Notes: a model not told the origin generated them from the sequence alone. A stretch of DNA of 64,000 nt from Callorhinus ursinus (GCF_003265705.1 NW_020312817.1:34435820-34499819), one strand, 5' to 3'. Shown: positions 10,870 to 24,172, counted from the stretch's first letter. A program made the numbers and translations.

Positions 10870-11610
10870 CTTTCAGTAGAAGTATTATTTAGAGAAGCTA
10901 GTTAATTTCTGCAGAGAATAGAAAAGCAACTCACAAAAATTTTTAAATATTTGTAAAATAGGCCTAAAGAAATGAATTGGGAAAAATAGACTTTTTTATA
11001 GTAACAATCGCCATCTTTCATATAAAAAGATAATCCACCATTAATTGAGCCTGTATTTTTAATTAGACTGATTTGTAAAGCTCTAGCCTTATTGCATGCT
11101 CTGTTCCCAGGTAGCCATTGGCACACAATCCTGATTTGGCAGAGGAAAATTATACCCTGGCCTTGAAACAGAACCTGGGCAATTGACCCATATGAACACT
11201 GCAGCCATGGCCTTGGCTTCCTTAGCAGCATGTACAGACCAACTAAGCCATCCCACTAAGCTGACAACCATCACAGATTATTCCCAACAAATAAAAAAGG
11301 CTCATTTTGACCCTTAATTTCAACTATAATAATGATGTACACACAGAAATAGAGCTGATAAATGTAGATAGAAGGACTAAATCAGAAAAACACCATTTCT
11401 GTCATCAATGTAATAGCTGACCCAGACGAGGATCATTATTGGATGCCAAAACCATCAAAATTCACAGTCTCTCATATCACCCTACTAATTACATATTATA
11501 TGCAAAGAGGAAACTATATTTTATAATGGAGAGCTCTCACATTAAAAATCTTAATCAAATGTAAAAATTAACATCACCAGCTGTGGGAAAACCTTGTATC
11601 AGTTGATGCA
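10870..11610. other. Unique sequence
   Basis: Overlapping minus-strand frames at 10902-11274 show no family resemblance or splice context. Slightly GC-richer 11080-11280 is unassigned. Confidence 0.4.
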
Positions 11611-11626
11611 ATAAGAAATACCAACA

Positions 11627-11843
11627 GGATGCCTGGGTGACTCAGTTGGTTAAGCGTCTTCCTTTGGCTCAGGTCATGATCCCAGTGTCCTGGGATGGAG
11701 CCCCATGTCAGGCTCCCTGCTCATCAGGAGGTCTCCTTCTCCCTCTTCCCCTGCCCCTCCCCCCCATTCATGCTTGCTCTCTCTCTCTCTTTCTCTCTCT
11801 CTCTCTGTGTCTCAGATAAATAAATTAAAAATATTTTTAAAAA
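11627..11843 (+). mobile_element. SINEC
   Basis: Sense copy with head 'atgcctgggtgactcagttg', long CT region and A-rich tail. Target-site duplication 'ataagaaataccaaca' at 11611-11626 and 11844-11859 is exact. Confidence 0.97.
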
Positions 11844-11859
11844 ATAAGAAATACCAACA

Positions 11860-12286
11860 TTATTTGTGTCATATCTTGCCAGAAACATTTAGCCAGGTCC
11901 TAATCATGAAGGAAAAAAAAATTTTTTTGAGGAAAAAATTTTTTAATTTCAGAATATAGGACATTCTACAAAATGATAGGCCAATGCTCTTCAAGAAAAA
12001 AATCAATGCCATTAAAAACAAACAAGAGAAAAGCAAGCAGAATGTTCCAGATTAAGAGACTAAAGTCACATAACAACCAAATGTAATGGAAGAACTTTGA
12101 CTGGATCTTGAATTCTTAAAAAACATTTCCTCCATTGAATATGGACGGTACACTAGATACTATTATTGAATTAACATTATAGGTGTGAGATTAGCTTTGT
12201 AGTTAAGCAAGAGAATGTCCTTGTTCTTAGGATTTACAAACTGAAGTAGTTAATGATAAAGTGTCATGATGACTGAAACTTAGAAT
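11860..12286. other. Unique sequence with A/T runs
   Basis: Contains an A9-T7 then A6-T6 block near 11913-11945. Otherwise nothing recognised. Confidence 0.5.
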
Positions 12287-12303
12287 AAGATAAAGAGGGA
12301 GAG

Positions 12304-12531
12304 GAAATCGGAGAGGGAGACAAACCATGAGAGACTATGGACTCTGAGAAACAAACTGAGGGTTCTAGAGGGGAGGGGGGTGGAGGGATGGGTTAGCCTG
12401 GTGGTGGGTATTAAAGAGGGCACGTACTGAATGGAGCACTGAGTGTTATATGCAAACAATGAATCATGGAAGACTACATCAAAAACTAATGATGTAATGT
12501 ATGGTGATTAACATACCATAATAAAAAAAAA
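12304..12531 (+). mobile_element. Severely 5'-truncated young L1 (228 bp)
   Basis: Only the terminal 3' UTR module is present ('aaccatgagagactatgg' through 'tatggtgattaacatacc' and A tail). Exact 17-bp duplication 'aagataaagagggagag' at 12287-12303 and 12532-12548 marks an independent insertion. Confidence 0.96.
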
Positions 12532-12548
12532 AAGATAAAGAGGGAGAG

Positions 12549-13210
12549 ATAGATTAGGGGAGCACAGAGAGAAAGAAAGCAAAGGTGGCAAATGTTTACA
12601 GTTGAATGAGGGATATATAAGTGTTCATTTTCTTAAGTTATAAAGTTTCTCAAAATAAAAAGTTAGGGAAATAACGCAGATGACCCATTCTCTTCCCTTA
12701 CTTCACTAAACAAGAAATCTAATCCTGAAATGGAGCCTAAGAGATTTAGGTATATAGAATATATTTCAGAGTGAGAACTGATAAACAGTGAAACAAATGT
12801 CTAAACAAGTTATGGCATCTCCTTATGGACTTAAAACTTAGACTGTGTGATTGTCTGGGATGACTTGATGTTACAATCACTCAATATTCCCTCCTGCTTA
12901 GGAATTTCTGATCATTAATTTACATTAAGGACATTTATTATCTTATAATTAAGAATTCAAAAGAATAGTACAACAGAATAATGTATTATTGAGGTCTTTG
13001 AAACTGTATTGAGGCTTCAAAATGTGGGTCAGTACACTGATGCAGTAGATTCTCAATACTTAAATTGTGTTAATATTCAATATCTCCAGAATAGTTTAAA
13101 ATAGAATACAATTCTAACATTAAGGGAAATAAAAATTTTTCCTAAGCCTAAAATCAATTTCTGACCAATGTGCACTTTCAAACCATTTTATGCTAAAGAC
13201 ATTATTAACT
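12549..13210. other. Unique sequence
   Basis: Nothing recognised. Confidence 0.5.
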
Positions 13211-13227
13211 AAGAATGTGTGTTTTAG

Positions 13228-13339
13228 GGGCGCCTAGTTGGCTCAGTTGGTAAAGCATGTGACCCTTGATGGTGGAGTCAGGAAGTCTGAGTCCCACACT
13301 GGGAGTAGAGATTACTTACAAAAAAAGAAAAAAAAAAAA
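13228..13339 (+). mobile_element. Short SINEC variant
   Basis: A 112-bp tRNA-related SINE that lacks the CT-rich middle and ends 'gtagagattacttac' plus A tail. Flanked by exact 17-bp 'aagaatgtgtgttttag' at 13211-13227 and 13340-13356, so the short form is a real insertion end and not a later deletion. Confidence 0.93.
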
Positions 13340-13658
13340 AAGAATGTGTGTTTTAGTTTGTATATCGTGCCCTCTAGGAAGAACTTGAGAATGTTAAGGT
13401 TGATTACAGATTAATTTTTAGCCTAAATATTGCCAATATGTTAGGGACAATAAAAGATACTGGGGCAAATATATATTTTACAATACAATATTGTGAAAAA
13501 GTAGAGAGATTATAACACAAATTAAGAAACATAATGCAAATTTAAATGTCAATTTTAATTCTGTAAATACTTCCTTATTTGCATTAAATACCAAAGTTAA
13601 TAAATCATTCCTGTGACTACCCAAAATGACTGTACTGGTTAAAACAGCTAATGCTCTA

Positions 13659-13863
13659 GGGTGCTTGGGTGGCTCAGTCATTAGGCATCTGCCTTCGGCT
13701 CAGGTCATGATCCCAGGGTCCTGGGATCGAGTCCCGCATCAGGCTCCGGCTCAGCAGGAAGCCTGCTTCTCCCTCTCCCACTCCCCCTGCTTCTGTTCCC
13801 TCTCTCGCTGTCTCTCTCTTTCTCTCTGTTGAAAAATAAATAAAATCTTTAAAAAAAAAAAAA
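13659..13863 (+). mobile_element. SINEC
   Basis: Sense full-length copy ending '(A)n'. Target-site duplication 'aacagctaatgctcta' at 13643-13658 and 13864-13879. Confidence 0.97.
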
Positions 13864-13997
13864 AACAGCTAATGCTCTAAGTAAATTATCTACAAAAAAG
13901 CATACTAGTAGGACATACAGCTTGAAAATATGAAACTGTTAAACAAGTAATTTTGCCTAGATATTGAGTTGTTTACATAATAAAGAAAACAATTATT

Positions 13998-14163
13998 AGG
14001 ACATCTGGGTGGCCCAACATATTAAGTGTCCAACTCTTGATTTTAGTTCAGGTCATGATTTCAGGGTTGTGAGTTAGAGCCTTGTGTCAGGCTCCACTCT
14101 GGGCATGGAGCCTGATTAAGATTCTCTCTCTCCCTCTCCCTCTGCACCACCCCCCCAAAAAGA
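13998..14163 (+). mobile_element. SINEC, older copy
   Basis: Diverged head 'aggacatctgggtggccc', middle 'ggttgtgagttagagcc', CT region. Probable duplication aagaaaacaattatt (13983) / aagaaagcaattact (14164), two mismatches. Confidence 0.9.
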
Positions 14164-14179
14164 AAGAAAGCAATTACTT

Positions 14180-14980
14180 TACCGGATGACAATTCTTAAG
14201 TAATCTATGGAGACATTTACTCAAGACTCAAAAAGAGCACTGTATCCAGAAAATGTCTAAATCACCTAAAGAACTTTTGATTTTGTTTTTAAAGAGTCTC
14301 AGGATTGAAGATTTGTCTAGTTAATTAACATTTTTATCATCCAGGAGTTTCTTCCTTCTGTTACGACAGCTATCCCTTGTTACATTTAATATCATTTTTC
14401 TTATTTAAACTAAGCTGGTCAAAGGTATGTGCTGATATGGTGCAGTCATACCAATTAACTCCAAGTTATTTCAACTTGCTCTAGAAGGACTCATCTTCGA
14501 TTCTGTTTTCTTGCTTCTCTAGATCTCTCTTACAATGGAATGACTGATTGGAAGGGCTGGAAGGGACTTTTAGACCATACTGTTCAGTGGTTTTCAATAT
14601 GGGCGCTGAGAAGTCATCATGATTTTCATAGATATATACCTTCTCTGTCTCCCAACCAGCAACCCGGAGTTTCCCAGAAAGCTGACATTTATAGTAAAAT
14701 GTCTACATTTGAGGTCTACATTTGAGGCCCATGTACTTGGTTATTCACTTTTATTTAGTTCTTAATCTTTTCAATGTATTTTTTTCTTTTCCTCTGTGGA
14801 CCATGCCAAATTTCTGAAAAAGCCATCAAATTTAAAGACTGTAAAATTAGATATATGAATAGTCCAAAAAAATTTATAGTTTTCAAGTGAAGGGCTGACC
14901 AAAAAGTAATTACAGTAAAATTTATTTATAATTTATGTCCCAGATGTTGTTCTCTGGTCATTTAGAATGCCTTAAGTAAA
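14180..14980. other. Unique sequence
   Basis: Nothing firmly recognised. 14550-14640 faintly resembles an ancient DNA-transposon relic ('cagtggttttcaatatg'). Confidence 0.4.
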
Positions 14981-14998
14981 AAGAACAAGAATAAAGAG

Positions 14999-15196
14999 GC
15001 TGCCTGGGTGGCTCAGTTGGTTAAGCGACTGCCTTCGGCTCAGGTCATGGTCCTGGAGTCCCCGGATCGAGTCCCGCATCGGGCTCCCTGCTCAGCAGGG
15101 AGTCTGCTTCTCCCTCTGACCTTCTTCCCTCTCATGTTCTCTCTCTCTACCATTCTCTCTCTCAAATAAATAAATAAAATCTTTAAAAAAAAAAAA
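14999..15196 (+). mobile_element. SINEC
   Basis: Sense copy. Exact 18-bp duplication 'aagaacaagaataaagag' at 14981-14998 and 15197-15214. Confidence 0.97.
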
Positions 15197-15214
15197 AAGA
15201 ACAAGAATAAAGAG

Positions 15215-17854
15215 AAAGAGTATCAAAAACTAGAAACTTGTAGCTATGTTGCTTATAAGAAAGATTTCACAACAGTAATAATTCATTTTTAAATATAAAA
15301 AAATCTGATTGCTTTTATTTTATTTTAATTAATCTTGAATAAATAATATAGTCACAAAGTTCAAAAATCAAACAAAACATGAAAATGTCCACAGTGACAG
15401 CATCCCTGCCAGCCTGGTCCTCTGTCCATCATGTCCCCCTCCTTCCCTCCATTTCAAACAGGGTAACTGTCATTATTGTGTTTGTCCTTCCAAAACAAAT
15501 TTATATTAAAAACATCAAATACAATATGTATTTATCTATCCTCCTCCACTTTGCATGAATGTAAATATTCTACACATGCTGCTCAGAAACTTGTTTTTTC
15601 ACCTAATATACTTTGGAATATTTATTGAACCTGGCACCTGTTAGGTGCCTGGCACCCTTGCTGGAAGCTATAAGAGAATTATACAAATATTCTACTTCTA
15701 ATTCTCATCACAGTATTCTCCTAGAAGTTGTCATAAACTAAGTTGTCAATAATTGGACTATATTTCTTCATATGAACAACGTTATAATCGGGGGATGGCT
15801 TCCATGACCAACAACCATACAAATAAATTGCAATTATGACCAAAATATATTATTAAGTCAAAAATAGAAAAGAAACCTTTAAATTAGTGTTAAATAGTTA
15901 ATAGAGTTATTTCTCAAATACCATAACTATACACATATAAGTACAAATTTCCAAATGATTATATAAGCATGCAAACACACTTCTAACATAAATTTTACCT
16001 ATCTAAAAATCCGTTCACTATGAACACATTTGATGATATTTTTCTTGTCTTCTTAGAATTTTTACGGGTTTTGTTTTGTTTTGTTTTTTGCATGATTCTG
16101 ACGCCAAAATTCTCCTTTTTGGCAAAGTCATATGCTTTTTCCTCTTGGTCAGTACCTTATGTAGAAGAATTCAGAATCATTTCACTGATACCATTCTTTT
16201 GAAAAATAATCATTGAAACATAGATATATTTGAAATCTTTTCAATGAGGGCTGCAGTTTTAAGAGTTTAAAAGTCTCTTAAATTGATCCTTTGTTCTTAT
16301 TTTCCTTTGTCTTTATCTTCTAAATAATATCAACGAGAGCTTTAAAGGGAAAAAGGAGTCGCATGAGTCTTCTGGGCAGAGGATGTGAAACTGTGGCCAG
16401 GCTCATGATCACTTGCTTTGGCCAAGGGTAAAAGGAGCAGAGCAAGCAGAAAGGGAGCTTGCTCTCCACTGTGGAAGATGCCTCTCTCTCCCTTTTTTTT
16501 TTTTAACTGCCTAAATCACTGTTTAGCAGCTTGACCTAGGAGGAAACCCTCAAATAAATGAACAAATATAGATGAGCAATTAAGAAAACCCCTTGGCAAA
16601 ATGGAATCAATGAAGTTGTAATCAGCAGGAAATGCCTGTTTTAAATCTGATTCTTGGCCACAAATTATTTAGGGTTCTTAATTTTTTTTGTCATTTCTGT
16701 TTTTAAAAACCCAAAATACAATCTCTAAAGACATAAAAATATTAATTTTCACTCAAGAAGAACTATTTGATTTAATGATTTTAAATGGGGCATGAGGTGA
16801 TTGTTAGTGCTGTGTAGATGTTCACCACAACAGGTGTCTTAAAAACATTTTTTCTTTTGAGTACTCGCATCTCCCTTTCTGTTCCTCTTACCCAACAGCC
16901 CTCAGACCCTGCTCTCCAAAAGGCTGAGTATCTTCGCACTGCTTCTGGCCCTCCCTAGCTCTTTACTCAGGACCACTCTCTCCCTGAAAGTTAAGGACCT
17001 CCAAAATGGCCAGCCCATTCCCCAATATCCAGTCACATTCCCCCTTCTCCTGGGAAAGCTCATGATTTGGGGGTGATGAGTACTGATTGGAGAACCCAGA
17101 GCTGTCAGAAATGCAGAACGTGAAGCAAGTGGATGAGCCAAAAGGAAGAATGGCAAAAGGATTACACTTGTATGATTACAATTACATGCTACCACCAATT
17201 GTAAAACACACCAGTGAATTTGGTTGCAAGGTTGAGTTCCTGACACAAAAGTTGAATGGGTGTCACTGGCCATCATCCTGGCAGTAAACCTGAGCTCCTA
17301 GCACTTCATACTTATTGGGACAGCACAAAAGCATTCTCTTCAACATGAGAGTTCTGCTGGGAGGTGTTGAGTGTTGTTTCTAGATGCATAGCTTTGAGCA
17401 TGATCCTCAGCCCCCTCAAAGATTTTCATGCTTTTTTATATATCTGTGGTCTGTGGTTTTGGTAAGCCATCCAAGCTAAATTTGTTGTTTGCAACTAAAA
17501 CTCTAATTAATAAACTCTACTTCACAGAGTTGTGAGGCTCCAATGAGATATTGTAAATTAATTACTGTAGGTTGGTATTATGATAATTTGTGTTCAAAGG
17601 AAAGGATAGCATTGAATTCTGTTAAACACAGTTGACTCTGTGGCTTTTTTACTTTATTGTATGGCTTCTCTGAACAGCACCTTATATAATTTGGGCCATT
17701 CGGGAAGAGTGAACAGTAGCTAAATATATATTACAGTATTGGTTTTACTATGAAGATCCTTACTTAAAGTATATTTAAAAACCTTCATTAAAGTAATTTT
17801 CATTATGGATTTTTTTGCACTCAGCAATCCTTGTGGTGTTACCCATCTGAGTCT
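15215..17854. other. Mostly unique sequence
   Basis: 15290-15640 is reminiscent of an ancient interspersed repeat ('gttcaaaaatcaaac' then cold-spot C-rich block), not named. The 124-codon minus-strand frame at 16902-17276 overlaps a plus-strand frame and has no family resemblance. No exon supported. Confidence 0.4.
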
Positions 17855-17965
17855 CTGAGACACAAGACTGTAAGGACTTTATGGGCAGGCACCATGCATC
17901 ATTCATTATTGTACCAGCACTGGGCCTGACATATATTAGATATTCAATAAATGTTCATTCAAATA
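17855..17965 (+). repeat. L2 LINE 3' end relic
   Basis: Phrase order 'gactgtaaggactttatggg', 'gcactgggcctgacatat', 'attcaataaatgttcatt' matches the L2 3' end. Confidence 0.8.
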
Positions 17966-20900
17966 AGCTAAATTATAACCAGAAGGGCAATAACGTGAAC
18001 ACTATCAATTTCATTCACCTTTAGTAGAGGCATTCCGTGTATGTGTGGAAAAGTTTGCACTAGTCAGTTGGTGTTTTACTCTATTTCCTTGTAGACATTT
18101 TTTAAATTCCAAATTGATGAGTAACCTCTCTAATCTATGCAATATATAAGCGGTAGATAAAATAGCTGTATTATTTTACTGAAAAAAAATATTTTATGCC
18201 AAACAAAGCCTTAAACTCATCTCTCTCCCTTAGGGCTAATTAAGAGGTAATTATGTGTATTTGTGTAAAATGTGCAACAACTAAAAAACAAGGTCTTTAT
18301 GTGTGAACCATTATTGTTTACATCTACCTGGACAGACCAACAAGAAGCAAAAATGCCCTTGAGATCATCACTGAGAAATCAAGTTTATTTCTTCTGGGTT
18401 GTTCCATGTTGATCAAGTAACAAAGTTGACAAAGTAGGAGGAGAGAAAGGAATGCTGATTCATCTGTGAAATGACCATTCCTTACATAACAATTTTTGTT
18501 CCAAGGGCCCTTCTGTACAAATTTAACAGAAGTGCATTTGGATGAAATTCTAACTAGATGCTCCCTGGTGATCTCAACCATGAAACCACCAAGTCATTCA
18601 GTTGGAATGTATTATGATTCTCTCTTCCTTGATGCTCTCATTTCATTATGGAAACTGATGCAAAAGTAATGAGCCATCCTACATAGATCTTGGTTAAATG
18701 CCTTACTTTAAAGATTATTTGATCTTATCATAAAGAAGAAAGCTTAACTTTCCTTCAAACTTTTACCTTTGCAATTTTTTTCCAAGGAGAATTACAGTTC
18801 CTAGCTTGCATCTAGGATATGTAAACACTTACTATCTTTAACATCTCAAATAACAGAAGGCTTCTGGTGTTTACTTCCGTAAGGTAGCCAGCAGGATGTA
18901 GAATATTTCTGACTAAACTCATCAAAGAATGGAATACTTTACATAGAAGTACAGATTAAAGATTAGTAACTTTCCCTTTGAAAAAATAAAGGCTAAAAGG
19001 ATGCTTGCTTGGAATGAATAAAATCATGTAAGTGAACATAGATCAGGTTTCCAAATGTGACAATACTAATTGCTGTCCCAGGGAAGGATCAAAACCACTC
19101 AACATTCACACTATAGTGCAAGCTACCATATTTCCTTTATCCTAAAAATTTATAATATATACATACTTTTAATAAGTAATACCTCCTCCAATAACCAGAT
19201 GCTTCAACTGCCATCCCTACCAGCTAAATAGAATCAAACATCAAACTCTTCCTTCCCATTGCTCATAACTGAAATACAGGCTCCCATGGTACCTTTGACA
19301 GGTCAAGTGCAGGTGTATCCTATGGTACTAGGGAGGCTGGTGGGAATTTCAGTCCTGACCTCTAATAACAATAAGGCTATCCTCATAACTTGAGGATTTC
19401 CCAAACATAAAAAGACTAAGCAAAAGAAGATGGGTAAACACAAATATGACAAACATCCAATAAAAAGTGATATAGGGTAGGACTCATTGTCCTCATTGTT
19501 CAGAGAGATTATGTGAAGTAACTAAGATCAAAACCAGGATATGGCAGACTTCCCAGGACATTCTCTTCCTGACTGAATGTCAGAGTATCCCAAATTAATA
19601 ATTCTAAAGAGAGTATCCACACACTAGATGACCAATGGACAGATTTTAATAGGTATAGGCAAACTGTGTTCAGATCCAGTAACTATGCTTTAACCCAAAG
19701 TCAGAGAAAACCATGTCTGAGGATGCTGTCACAATTACACATGACACCATCGAGACACCTCAGCCCCAACCAAAGCCGTTGAAGCAAGGAGTTTAAGGAG
19801 TTGGATAAAGGAAGTTGAACCTCAATCCTTCAGATGTTTCGGAAAGCTTGCAGCATATTTGATCACTGTGGACAACCAGAACCTTGGTATCCATGTGTGT
19901 GGGAACTTTATGGGCTGTACTTAAAGCATAAGTTGCAAATGGGCAAGAACGCTGTGTTCACACCATACCAGTGGGCATCGGCTACAAATTGTGCCTTGGC
20001 AGAGAAGAAAAAAAGAAAGTCTCTCTCTGCTGTCATTTATTCTACTCTCCATCCTTTGTTCTCTATGTCCCAGTTTGCAGGTCTGTTTTTGCAAACCTAT
20101 TTTTAAAACTGACAACAACAACAAAGCATGCCAATGACTGATATACCCAAACAGGATTTCCATACTGCTGCAGGCTTCATGGATGCCCTGACACATACAC
20201 GACAGGCATCTTTCGGGTATGAACACTGAATCATAAGATCTCAGACATAAAATAGTCCTCAAAACAATGCAAATCAGTTATATTCTGTCAGATAAGTAAG
20301 GCTGAGAAAGTATTAAAGTAGATTTCGGGTCTCTTCTGTTCATCAAATGTGGCTACCGTTGTTTTCTAAATGACTTAAATAGCAAACACATCTTACATCC
20401 ACACCAGGGACCTGGAATACAAAATACAAATTAAGTTTTTTAAATATATCTCTAATAAATACTGGTAAAACTAGGAAAGGTACTAAGGGGGCACAGTGAC
20501 TTTAAAGGACTTTAACACTGAGGTTCTAAGTGCAGACATATGGGTATCTAAGTCAAAATCCTTCTGAATACCATAATGGAGAAAATTGGCCCTATTATGC
20601 AGAATAGTTGTTTTGTTCATCTCTACGGGCTATACCTTATTGCAGTACAATTATAATGAAACTAAACTGGGGTCTAGAAATAATCATTCAGATAACTATC
20701 AATGTCAAATCTCCTGCAAAAATTACTCTTTGTTTCATTGGCAGGTGCATCTAAAAGTATGAAAAGTATACTTTTTATAAAAGTATAAAAAGTATAAAAA
20801 CTGTGACGTGAGCAAGCACTAAAGATCCTAAGAAAGAAGAGCATCCAATTATCTGTGATAAGTGACTAGGAGTTAACTAACAGTTTTCTAAAACTATTAG

Positions 20901-22287
20901 GTTTTTCTTTTAAAATCTAATAGATTTTTTTAAAAAACACAAAACTAATAGAATTAAAAATGTTTCATATCGTTTTAAAAACTAAACTGAATTTGCATCA
21001 AGGGATTGAATTTGGGCTCTTTATTCTGACTCCATGAAGAACAGTTCCAGGTTATACTAGAATATTAAATTTGCCACAAAGTTAGTGTTCTTAGATATCA
21101 CTCTGTATCTTGAAAAGTCTATTTCCTTTGTCCTCTAATTCTCTCATTTTTCACCCTACCCTAGATTTTCATTTTAGGCACCCCACTCAGACGTGACAAG
21201 GATTTACTGAAAATTTTATGAAGTTCAAAAGTGAAGTAACATAGTAGATGAGAAGGAAAAGTCCTATCTCTTCTACTGATTGGTAATTTGATTTAACTTC
21301 TGTTATATTTGTTCGTTGTTTTCCAACAGAAATGGTGCTAGATGTCTGGGCAAAGTCTGGAAAATGTCTTTAAAATCTGTGAGTGGAATTCATCAGTAAC
21401 CAATGTAGCCTTTTCATGAGCCCTAAAATTTGAGGTAGCACAAACTGATCATTTGCTATTACCACCTTTCAATTCACTGGCAAAGGAGTGAGTTGTAAAT
21501 GTCTTGAGGTTAGAGGACCGTTTTTATTATCATTTTTCCTTTTGGTAAAAAAAAAAATCCCACATTTCACAAAGAATTCAAGATAGCAACTTGGGCTGGA
21601 GAAAAGAGCATGGATTATGTCCATTATCACCAGCTTATAAAAATGGAATAACGTTGAGAGCTAAGCCAACAATGCAAAGAATTCCCAGCCACCCTTGATT
21701 TTCTTCTTTCCTACAGAGTTTCTAATATTCTTACATTTCATTTTTGTGTCCTTATTTTACTTCTTGGTCATTAAAAATATTGGGCTAAACTCCACTGGTA
21801 AACCACAGGCTAGGCTTTGTGCCACTCAAAGATTAAATAGAAAGATAATATCTTATTTATCATAGAAAAGAAAATAGTCTTTAACCTTATTTATTTCTAT
21901 GGAAATGTTGCTAGTGAGTTGCAAACATTTTATAACCAATGAAAAACAAATAATTGCACTCTACAGATGAAATTCAGAACACAAATAGCAGAAGAATATA
22001 CAACTAAAGAGTTAACTGCAGTTATCTCTGGATAGAAAGAATATGTATTTTTACTGCCTTCTTATTAGTAGCAATTTCTACCTTTTCAGCAAAAGGCATA
22101 TATTGCTTTTGTAAAAAGAATAAACAATAAAAGTCATGTTTAATTAAAAAAAAACACACAGCCAGAACTTAGTCCACAAAAGAATTACAGAAGCCTCTAT
22201 TCTTCTATTCAATCCTATGGTCTTGCAGGATGACAAGGATTTAGGAGAGACTCTTCACAAATATAGAAAGATCAGCTGGAAGTAAAT
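17966..22287. other. Longest repeat-poor stretch of the window
   Basis: About 4.3 kb with no SINEC or young L1. No exon could be supported: frames at 18324-18581, 19834-20106 and 19921-20262 have no resemblance to known families and the last two overlap on opposite strands. A perfect 14-bp palindrome aaaagtatactttt lies at 20762-20775 within an 'aaaagtata' repeat cluster. Confidence 0.5.
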
Positions 22288-22475
22288 ACAGTGCAGTGGT
22301 TATAGGCATAGGTTTTGAGGTCAGACAGACTTATTTTGGAACTGTAGCTCTGCCTCTTACTCTGTATTTTTACCCAAGTTTCCTAAGCTCTCTCAACTTT
22401 GGTCTCCTCCATTGTGAAATGGAACTAATGATACCTACCAAAAAGTTTCAAAGTCACTGCGAGGATTAAGAAATT
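22288..22475 (+). repeat. MIR SINE
   Basis: Good order match to MIR: 'gcagtggttataggcatagg', 'tgaggtcagacagact', 'agctctgcctcttactctg', 'ttgtgaaatggaactaatga', 'gcgaggattaag'. It is followed at once by the L1 at 22484, which appears to have cut off its 3' end. Confidence 0.88.
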
Positions 22476-22483
22476 GCACAAGA

Positions 22484-23185
22484 GGAGAAAGGGGAACCAT
22501 CCTACACTGTTGGTGGGAATGCAAGCCGGTGCAGCCACTCTGGAAAACGGTATGGAGGTTCCTCAAAAAGTTGAACATAGAGCTACCCTACAACCCAGCA
22601 ACTGCACTACTGGGTATTTACCCCAAAGATACAAATGTAGTGATCTGAAGGGGCACCTGCACTCCAATGTTTCTAGCAGCAATGTCCACAATAGCCAAAC
22701 TATGGAAAGAGCCTAGATGTCCATCAACAGATGAATGGATAAAGTAGATGTGGTATATATACAATGGAATATTATGCAGCCATCAAAAAATGAAATCTTG
22801 CCATTGGCAAAGACGTAGATGGAACTAGAGGGTATTATGCTAAACGAAATAAGTCAGTCAGAGAAAGACAATTATATGATCTCACTGATATGTGGAATTT
22901 GAGAAACAAGACAGAGGATCATAGGGGAGGAGAGGGAAAAATGAAACAAGACGAAACCAGAGAGGGAGACAAACCCTAAGAGACTCTTAATATCAGGAAA
23001 CACACTGAGGGTTGCTGGAGTGGAGGGGATTGGGAGGGATGGGGGGGCTGGGTGATGGACCCTGGGGAGGGTATGTGCTACGGTGAGCGCTGTGAATTGT
23101 GTAAGACTGATGAATCACAGACCTGTACCCCTGAAACAAATAATACATTATATGTTAATAAAAAATATTTTAAAAAAGAAAGAAA
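22484..23185 (+). mobile_element. 5'-truncated L1 LINE
   Basis: Starts in the last part of ORF2 ('ggagaaaggggaaccatcct', 'tggtgggaatgcaagccgg') and runs through the 3' UTR to 'gtacccctgaaacaaataat' and an A-rich tail. The broken frames 22474-22716 and 23052-23258 come from it. A target-site duplication is uncertain ('aagaaattgcaca' left, 'aagaaatcacaca' right near 23210). Confidence 0.93.
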
Positions 23186-23269
23186 ATTACTGAGCAGAAA
23201 AGAAAAAAAAGAAATCACACAGGAACAAGAATACAGCAACATAATACAGGCTAAATAAGTAATAATAAC

Positions 23270-23460
23270 TTAATACTAATAACAATAATAACCACAACAT
23301 TATCTAACATTTATAGACCATGCTGGGTGTCAGGCCCTATTCTAAGTGCATTCATGATTTACCTCATTGAATTGTAACAATTCTAAATGAAGTAGGTCAT
23401 GCTATTTTCCCATTTTATACTTGAGGCAACTGAGTTATAGAAAGCCTCCAAGTACAAAGT
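23270..23460 (-). repeat. MIR SINE, antisense
   Basis: Order 'aacatttatagaccatgctg', 'ggccctattctaagtgcat', 'cccattttatacttgaggca' is the antisense of MIR. Confidence 0.8.
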
Positions 23461-24172
23461 CTTGACTTCCTCACCACCATGTTACACGATGTCTCTTAAG
23501 ACTATCATTTTTGCTAGTGAATAATAACAATAATTTGTATTTATTGATTTGTTCACAAGAATTATGTGGATAATGTGTATAGTATTTTAGAAGCACAGAA
23601 GTTTAGAAGTCTTCGGGCTCTAAATTTTATGTTAATTGAAACATACTTCAAAGACTATCAATGAGGGGTAATAAAAGGGAAGTTTAATTGAAAAGTCTGA
23701 AGCTGTGATTCATCCCCTAGAGCGTTTGTTACAAGGCTTTTCTTCCAAAAGCATTTTGGACTGGGGTTTGTCCTAATTAAGGAAACAAGCATCTTAGGAG
23801 CTATTCCGTGGCCCCTCCATATGGCATGATGGGAGACCAGCATTATTTTAGCCTTGGTCTCCTAAATGATGTTTTCTTCTCTTTGGAGTCCCAGAATGTT
23901 TCTATAGCCTTAATGGTGATTCCTCTTCCAAGAGACATAAGGAGAAAGATAGGTAATAAGCCTTTCAGAAAATCTGTTTTTCTTGAGAATATATGACAAT
24001 GTTCTGCTGTCTTTAGAATTTTCACTTTCCCTTTTCTAAGAATAAATAACCCCTCACGTAATATTCTAAATCACAATCCCTGAGCTTTTGCACTCAATTT
24101 CCTGTGAAATATTAAGGAAAATGATCCTATCACATTAAGAAAAACCTAGTGAGATTCTTTATACTTTGATAC
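23461..24172. other. Unique sequence
   Basis: Overlapping opposite-strand frames at 23658-24025 are not supported as genes. Nothing else recognised. Confidence 0.5.

Noticed and set aside
16902..17276. 124-codon minus-strand frame
   Set aside because: Overlaps another frame on the plus strand, no motif, no splice pair recognised.
19834..20262. Two opposing frames (90 and 113 codons) that hinted at an old retrocopy
   Set aside because: No recognisable parent, poly(A) tail or target-site duplication.
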